A stretch of DNA of 64,000 nucleotides from Desulfomicrobium apsheronum (lineage in GTDB: Bacteria > Desulfobacterota > Desulfovibrionia > Desulfovibrionales > Desulfomicrobiaceae): positions 248,001 through 312,000 of the forward strand of contig NZ_FORX01000003.1 of NCBI RefSeq assembly GCF_900114115.1, given 5' to 3'. Within the stretch, counting starts at the first letter, position 1. Each line of letters opens with the position of its first letter. This document shows, in pieces, positions 57,069-64,000 of this stretch. The notes beneath the pieces were generated by a model that saw only the letters and a program-made list of their open reading frames with translations, was not told the DNA's origin and did not search any database. Made by a program: the position numbers and the translations under genes.

Positions 57069-58087
57069 ATCTGGCGTTCAATGCTTCGCGCATGATCGGC
57101 TCCAAGGTGCTCATCATCGGCGACATCATGCTCGATCAGTACCAAAAGGGCTTGGTTGAAAGAATTTCACCCGAAGCGCCCGTGCCCATTGTCAAAATCA
57201 CCGACCAGGTCTTCAAGATCGGCGGCGCCGGCAATGTGGCCCAGAACGTGGCCACCCTTGGCGGGTGCCCCACTCTGGTGAGCATTTGCGGCCAGGATCT
57301 CTATGGAGACAATCTGCAGGACCTCTGCGGCACGCTCGGCGTTGAAAGTCATCTTATAAGGTCAGCGTCACGTGAAACGACCCTGAAGACCCGTATCATG
57401 GCCCAGCACCAGCAGATGCTGCGCGTGGACAGGGAAACGAACCGGCCCCTCGATGCAGGGGAATTCTCGTCCCTTCTGGAAACGGTGGAATGCAGGCTCG
57501 ACGGTTTTGATACGATCATCCTCTCCGACTACGGCAAGGGCGTCATTTCAGAAGAATTCCTGCGCTGGCTGCGCGAACGGAAAAAGCCGAATCAAAAAAT
57601 AATTCTGGATCCCAAGACATGCAATTTCCCCCATTACGACGATTTTTACTGCATGACGCCGAACAAGAAGGAAGCATCCGAAGGCGCTGAGATGCCCATC
57701 ACAACCCGCGCAGAGATCCTTGAGGCAGGCAAGAGGATCATCGAGCAGCGACGCCTACAAAGCCTGGTCATCACCTTGGGCGCGGAAGGCATGGCGGTAT
57801 TCCTGCCCGGCCAGGGGGTCTTTCACCTGCCAACCACGGCAAAGAAGGTGTTCGACGTGACCGGTGCGGGAGATACCGTCATCGCGGTCATTGCCCTTGG
57901 TCTGAGCTCGGGCCTTGACCTGCTCAGCTCCTGCATACTGGCCAATTGCGCCGCCGGATTGGTGGTCGGGCAGGTTGGCGCGGTAGGGATCACCCAAGAG
58001 GAACTCACCGAAACCCTGGCGTCCTGGCCTTCGGCCCAACAAGAGAAATGGTGCTCGCTCCCGCCCATGGGACGCATGACCACCTAG
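57065..58087 (+). CDS. rfaE1: heptose 7-phosphate kinase (RfaE domain I)
   Basis: PfkB-type sugar kinase that phosphorylates D-glycero-D-manno-heptose 7-phosphate at C1. 340 residues. VLIIGDIMLDQY, ERISPEAPVPIVKI, GGAGNVAQNVATLGG, DYGKGV and the C-terminal FDVTGAGDTVIAVIALGL (anion hole and catalytic Asp) are RfaE-I hallmarks. ATG at 57065 overlaps parB. The adenylyltransferase partner (rfaE2) is at 50056-50535, 6.5 kb away. Confidence 0.94.
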   Translation: MNLAFNASRMIGSKVLIIGDIMLDQYQKGLVERISPEAPVPIVKITDQVFKIGGAGNVAQNVATLGGCPTLVSICGQDLYGDNLQDLCGTLGVESHLIRSASRETTLKTRIMAQHQQMLRVDRETNRPLDAGEFSSLLETVECRLDGFDTIILSDYGKGVISEEFLRWLRERKKPNQKIILDPKTCNFPHYDDFYCMTPNKKEASEGAEMPITTRAEILEAGKRIIEQRRLQSLVITLGAEGMAVFLPGQGVFHLPTTAKKVFDVTGAGDTVIAVIALGLSSGLDLLSSCILANCAAGLVVGQVGAVGITQEELTETLASWPSAQQEKWCSLPPMGRMTT

Positions 58088-58632
58088 ATGCCGCATTCAC
58101 TTCCGCAGCAAGGCCCGCCCAGGCCATCATAGGCCGCAAGTATCCTGCGCTCCTTGTCCAGCCGGTCCTCGCCCGGCAATGGGCAAGGATGCGCATGCGC
58201 GAGGTCTTGCAGATCACTCCAGCGGGGCACGGCATTGAAGCCGCTTCCGATCACCTCGGAGGTCTTGGTCTCCACCAGCAACAATTCCATCGAATCCGTG
58301 ACGATGACCAGCGGAAAGGGAGACGGCAAATGAATGCGGGCCGCTGCGACACTCTCGCGCACAAATGTTCCGACCTCTCCGGGGCAGAACACAAGCGCCA
58401 AAAGCGGGTCGCCCGCAGGGGAAAAGACCGCCAGATCGATCGCGACCGAATGCGGCTCTCCGTTTATCGAGTAATCCAGAGCATATTTTGATTGGATATT
58501 TTCACGCGGATACTTCCTGTCTTCAACAAGCAGCTTGGCCAGCGCCTGTCGCAAGTCCTCATACGTGGTATCCATGATCTCCTGGCCGGTCAGGTAATCC
58601 GTAATGACGCGATTCAGACTTACTTCATGCAT
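58084..58632 (-). CDS. HsdR N-terminal-like (restriction-endonuclease-fold) protein, orphan
   Basis: 182 residues, start ATG at 58632 with AGGAGG five bases upstream. The central part YPRENIQSKYALDYSINGEPHSVAIDLAVFS matches the N-terminal nuclease-like domain of type I restriction HsdR proteins (HSDR_N_2), with an acidic residue and hydrophobic strand (DLAVFSP, LALVFCPGE) in the right place. There is no helicase, HsdM or HsdS nearby, so it is not a working restriction system. The C-terminus ends in a cysteine cluster CCGSEC. It converges with rfaE1 and diverges from the DAC-like gene. Confidence 0.75.
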   Translation of the reverse strand: MHEVSLNRVITDYLTGQEIMDTTYEDLRQALAKLLVEDRKYPRENIQSKYALDYSINGEPHSVAIDLAVFSPAGDPLLALVFCPGEVGTFVRESVAAARIHLPSPFPLVIVTDSMELLLVETKTSEVIGSGFNAVPRWSDLQDLAHAHPCPLPGEDRLDKERRILAAYDGLGGPCCGSECGI

Positions 58633-58764
58633 GTGAACCTCCTTGCTTTTCAAGGTACACTCTAAGCTCTGAAAAAAAGCAAGCAAGGGCCTTCATAAAG
58701 GATGCGTTGACCGAAAACCTGGCCTGAGATAGCGAAAAAAGAAAAAAATATCGGAAAAATACTC

Positions 58765-60198
58765 ATGGAAGAACTGTTTTTGATCAAATGCATCGACCAG
58801 ATTCACGACGGTTTGTGCAATGGGCTGGCCAGATTCTCGGGGCCAAGCCGAGCCGCGCTGATCTATGCATTGAACAGGAACAGCCCGCTGCGCATTTATG
58901 ACCCCTGCGATCTGCTGCGCGGACACGAGCCGCGTCTGGAAGAACTCTACCTCAGACATGGAAAGTGGATGCAGGACCCTTCCCGGATTGGAAAACATGC
59001 TCAAGGAGAGTTCGAAAACCCCGAGCTGGCTGGAATAATCGCCTGTGGTGGCCATTTCCACAACATGTTCTACCAGACATGGTTCAGCGAGCACCATGTG
59101 GACATGTGTTCCACCGGGCCCACGCAGCGCTGGCTGGAGTACGCGTGCAGGCTCCTCTCCCAGGATCTGGGAACAAAAAGCATCACGGACCTTGAGACGT
59201 CGGGATATGTACTGCAAAATTTTGCGACCCACGCCGTCCGGGATCACATCGTCGACATGCGGAATCTGAGCATGGGTCCGGACACGCGGCTACGCATCTA
59301 CCCCATACTGGACTCGATCCTGAATATTTCGAAAACGCAGGAAGAAGGCAAATGGGCCTTTGGCGATCTCATCTTCGTCGAGCCCTCTCAAGTGCACAGA
59401 ATCCATTATCTGGCCACGTTCGGCGATTTCGAAAGACCTGCCATGAAGGATTTCAAGCACACCCGAAAGCTGTTGCAGGCCGTGGAAGGCAACAAGCACA
59501 AGCTGGTCAGCAACGGGCAGAAAATCATCGGAATCGGAACGGGAAGGATGCCGGACTTTTCCGTGACAGCGGAATTTCGCGGGAATCATGGCTTCATCAA
59601 GGTCCTGGACGAAACCATATGCAGCTTTTCCGACGGCGGTTTCCACTCTTCCACCAGAAGAGCCAATCTGGTGCAGCTTGAAGAGGTGCTGCTTGAACTC
59701 AACCTTGATTCGAGCAAGCTCTACACCATCATGAAGGTGGTCAGCACGCTGGTGCGCAGCGCCCAGGAGAGAAAACACGGCTGCGCCCTGGTGCTCGACT
59801 TCGGGAGCCCCCTGGCCAACATCTCGGGGCAGCATCTGGAAACGCCGCTTGATCTGAAGCGCCACATGGACCTTGATCTGGCGACCTCGCTGGCCAAAGT
59901 GGACGGAGCGCTGCACATAGACATGATGTACCTCAAACTGCACGCATTCGCGTCCCTGCTCGATGGCCGCGCGGTAGCCGGAGAAAACCGCGCCCGTGGA
60001 GCCAGATACAACTCCGCCCTCAGATTCACGGCCGAACACGATCAGGTCATCCTGGTTGTGGTCAGCTCGGACCGTCCCATTTCCATCATCCAGCATGGCG
60101 CCGAGATCAAGGCCAGGTGCGACTGGGAACCAAGGTACCAATGCCTCTCGGAACCCTTGACCCTGGAAGACTGGATCGGGCAACCCAATCACTCCTAA
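58765..60198 (+). CDS. protein with divergent diadenylate-cyclase-like (DisA_N/DACNV-type) C-terminal domain
   Basis: 477 residues, no signal peptide or membrane segment. The first about 330 residues are a large unrecognised region. The last part (about 335-445) has the DisA_N fold order: GCALVLDFG strand, DGALHID (Asp380-Gly-Ala, the DGA motif), a spacer, then GARYNSALRF at 412-421 in place of the catalytic TRHR(A) motif, and QVILVVVSSDRPISII matching the terminal strand of DisA. So Arg414 is kept but the His and second Arg are Tyr and Asn. It could bind rather than make c-di-AMP. ATG at 58765. The gene ends five bases from the convergent glnD. Confidence 0.72.
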   Translation: MEELFLIKCIDQIHDGLCNGLARFSGPSRAALIYALNRNSPLRIYDPCDLLRGHEPRLEELYLRHGKWMQDPSRIGKHAQGEFENPELAGIIACGGHFHNMFYQTWFSEHHVDMCSTGPTQRWLEYACRLLSQDLGTKSITDLETSGYVLQNFATHAVRDHIVDMRNLSMGPDTRLRIYPILDSILNISKTQEEGKWAFGDLIFVEPSQVHRIHYLATFGDFERPAMKDFKHTRKLLQAVEGNKHKLVSNGQKIIGIGTGRMPDFSVTAEFRGNHGFIKVLDETICSFSDGGFHSSTRRANLVQLEEVLLELNLDSSKLYTIMKVVSTLVRSAQERKHGCALVLDFGSPLANISGQHLETPLDLKRHMDLDLATSLAKVDGALHIDMMYLKLHAFASLLDGRAVAGENRARGARYNSALRFTAEHDQVILVVVSSDRPISIIQHGAEIKARCDWEPRYQCLSEPLTLEDWIGQPNHS

Positions 60199-60202
60199 AA
60201 CT

Positions 60203-62704
<2,502 letters not shown>

Positions 62705-62708
62705 GACG

Positions 62709-62731
62709 AAAATGGGCAGCCGAAGCTGCCC
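62709..62731 (-). terminator. hairpin between glnB and glnD
   Basis: GGGCAGC, a TTCG tetraloop and GCTGCCC, followed by ATTTTCG on the minus strand. The stem is strong, the T run short, so partial termination is likely. It begins five bases after the glnB stop and ends nine bases before the glnD start. Confidence 0.65.
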
Positions 62732-62735
62732 GTTC

Positions 62736-63074
62736 CTAGAGGGCCGATCCGCCGGACTCTCCGGTGCGGATGCGGATGGCGTTGTCGATGGTGGAGACAA
62801 AGATCTTGCCGTCGCCGATCTTGCCGGTCTTGGCGGCCTCCTGGATGACCTCCAGGGTCTGGTCAAGCATGTCGTCATCGATGACGACATCAATCTTGAC
62901 CTTGGACACGAAATCGACCTGATATTCGGCCCCGCGATAGACTTCCTTGTGGCCGCGCTGGCGTCCAAAACCCCGCACGTCGGTGACCGTCATGCCCTGT
63001 ATGCCCATGCCCGTCAGGGCTTCCTTGATTTCGTCCAGCTTGTAGGGCCGGGTGATTATTTCTACTCGTTTCAT
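62736..63074 (-). CDS. glnB: nitrogen regulatory protein PII
   Basis: Trimeric signal protein that binds ATP, ADP and 2-oxoglutarate. 113 residues (usual 112). MKRVEIITRPYKLDEIKEAL start, T-loop with the uridylylation tyrosine at 51 (EVYRGAEYQVDF), and the B and C loops GKIGDGKIFV and RIRTGESG. ATG at 63074 follows GAGGAATC. It lies 25 bases after amt and is the amt-linked (GlnK-type) copy by context. Confidence 0.97.
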   Translation of the reverse strand: MKRVEIITRPYKLDEIKEALTGMGIQGMTVTDVRGFGRQRGHKEVYRGAEYQVDFVSKVKIDVVIDDDMLDQTLEVIQEAAKTGKIGDGKIFVSTIDNAIRIRTGESGGSAL

Positions 63075-63099
63075 GATTCCTCCTCGAGTGGTTGGCAAA

Positions 63100-64000
63100 T
63101 CAGGCCTGGTAAGCGGATTCGCTGTGAATGGCCACGTCAAGCCCGGCCTCTTCCTCTTCTTCGGTGACACGAATGGGCACGATGGCGTTAACGATCTTGA
63201 GCAAAACATAGGATACTACAAATGAAAAGGCGCAGGTGGCCACGACGGATACGAACTGAATCCAGAGCTGGCCGGGGTTGCCGTAGAAAAGACCGTTGAA
63301 GCCGGCCGGGTTTATGGCTTGGCTCGCGAAAAGCCCGGTGGCAAGTGCGCCCCAGACTCCGCCAACACCGTGAATGCCGACCACGTCAAGACTGTCGTCA
63401 TAACCGAAACGGGCCTTCAGACTCACGCCGAGGTAGCACAGCACGCCCGCGCCAAGCCCAATGAGCACGGAAGCCATGATGCCGACAAAACCGGCTGCCG
63501 GAGTAATGGCCACAAGCCCTGCTACCGCGCCGGAAGCAGCGCCCAGGGTTGTGGGTTTGCCGTGAAACTTCCATTCCGCGAACACCCAGGCAAGCATGGC
63601 CGTGGCGGCCGCGATGTGAGTGGTCACAAAGGCGTTGCCGGCCAGGCCGTCGGCGGCCAGGGCGCTGCCGGCGTTGAAACCGAACCAGCCGAACCACAGG
63701 AGCGCAGTGCCGATCATGGTCATGGGCAGGTTGTGCGGCAGGAAGGAGCGCTTGCCGTAGCCCTTGCGCTTTCCGATGACCAGGACCGCCGCCAGGGCCG
63801 CGCTGGCCGAGCTCATGTGTACGACCGCTCCGCCCGCGAAATCCATGGCGCCCATCTGGGCCATCCAGCCGCCGCCCCAGACCCAGTGGCACAAGGGAGC
63901 ATAGACGAACGTGCACCACAGGATGATGAAAATGATGAAGGCGGAAAAACGCATGCGCTCGGCAAAAGCGCCGGAGATCAGGGCGGGAGTGATGATGGCG
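63100..64000 (-). CDS. amt: ammonium transporter Amt, 5' end beyond the window
   Basis: Trimeric inner-membrane ammonium channel. Visible part 300 residues, cut at base 64000. The start of the visible protein (AIITPALISGAFAERMRFSA) belongs to the middle of the family. Signatures: HMSSASAALAAVLVIGKRKGYG (pore histidine region), WFGWFGFNAGS, DDSLDVVGIHGVGGVWGALATG (second pore His) and a cytoplasmic C-terminal tail VTEEEEEAGLDVAIHSESAYQA that contacts GlnB. The start codon is outside the window. Confidence 0.96.
   Translation of the reverse strand, partial: AIITPALISGAFAERMRFSAFIIFIILWCTFVYAPLCHWVWGGGWMAQMGAMDFAGGAVVHMSSASAALAAVLVIGKRKGYGKRSFLPHNLPMTMIGTALLWFGWFGFNAGSALAADGLAGNAFVTTHIAAATAMLAWVFAEWKFHGKPTTLGAASGAVAGLVAITPAAGFVGIMASVLIGLGAGVLCYLGVSLKARFGYDDSLDVVGIHGVGGVWGALATGLFASQAINPAGFNGLFYGNPGQLWIQFVSVVATCAFSFVVSYVLLKIVNAIVPIRVTEEEEEAGLDVAIHSESAYQA

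Noticed and set aside
58084-58764. Type I restriction-modification locus
   Set aside because: Only an HsdR-N-like domain is present; no helicase, methylase or specificity gene is in the neighbourhood.

Overview
The window is a 64 kb piece of chromosome from a sulfate-reducing deltaproteobacterium (Desulfobacterota). It most resembles Desulfomicrobium: the tetraheme cytochrome c3 at 14534-14962 has a mature N-terminus ([15 protein letters not shown]) that I recall as the Desulfomicrobium Norway-type protein. GC is high, genes are tightly packed in short operons, and every recognisable gene has a housekeeping or lineage-typical role. There is no phage, transposase, CRISPR array or rRNA operon.

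Layout. (1) 1-2081, minus: a truncated PilB/GspE-type ATPase and a PilZ protein. (2) 2195-9302, minus: the classical translation operon tRNA-Val, thrS, infC, rpmI, rplT, pheS, pheT, merR; infC starts with ATT and overlaps thrS. (3) 9591-11519, plus: response regulator/PP2C phosphatase, HATPase (a partner-switching pair) and yjbQ. (4) 11521-14962: gpsA, then divergently a siroheme decarboxylase subunit, hemL and cytochrome c3 (heme supply and its consumer). (5) 15147-24232, plus: an acidic protein with a 96-residue tandem duplication, then a futalosine menaquinone cluster (ubiE/menG, mqnB, mqnD, prenyl synthase) with an embedded UDP-sugar dehydrogenase, followed by an HDOD-GGDEF protein. (6) 24254-36138: purL with two fused PurS-like modules, then minus-strand pyk, ubiD/mqnL, fxsA, serB, holB, purA, then a stand-alone AICAR transformylase. 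(7) 36208-42126: RNase II-type enzyme, plsY, hflX (apparent ATA start), stand-alone IMP cyclohydrolase and a TPR protein. (8) 42379-48282, plus: flgB-flgC-fliE-fliF-fliG-fliH-fliI behind a sigma-54 promoter. (9) 48279-50535, minus: a second GspE-type ATPase and rfaE2. (10) 50606-58087: hypothetical, lipoprotein, coaBC, hypothetical, UDP-sugar epimerase, parA, an antisense zinc-ribbon gene, parB, rfaE1, with parS-like sites. (11) 58084-60198: an HsdR-N-like protein divergent from a protein with a diadenylate-cyclase-like domain. (12) 60203-64000, minus: glnD, glnB and a truncated amt, the nitrogen-status module.

How it fits together: an anaerobic respirer making heme by the siroheme-dependent route and menaquinone by the futalosine route, moving by flagella, sensing nitrogen through GlnB/GlnD, and making lipopolysaccharide heptose with separate kinase (rfaE1) and adenylyltransferase (rfaE2). 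Purine synthesis is partly de-fused (PurH split) and partly fused (PurS-PurS-PurL). The least explained element is the divergent diadenylate-cyclase-like protein at 58765-60198.
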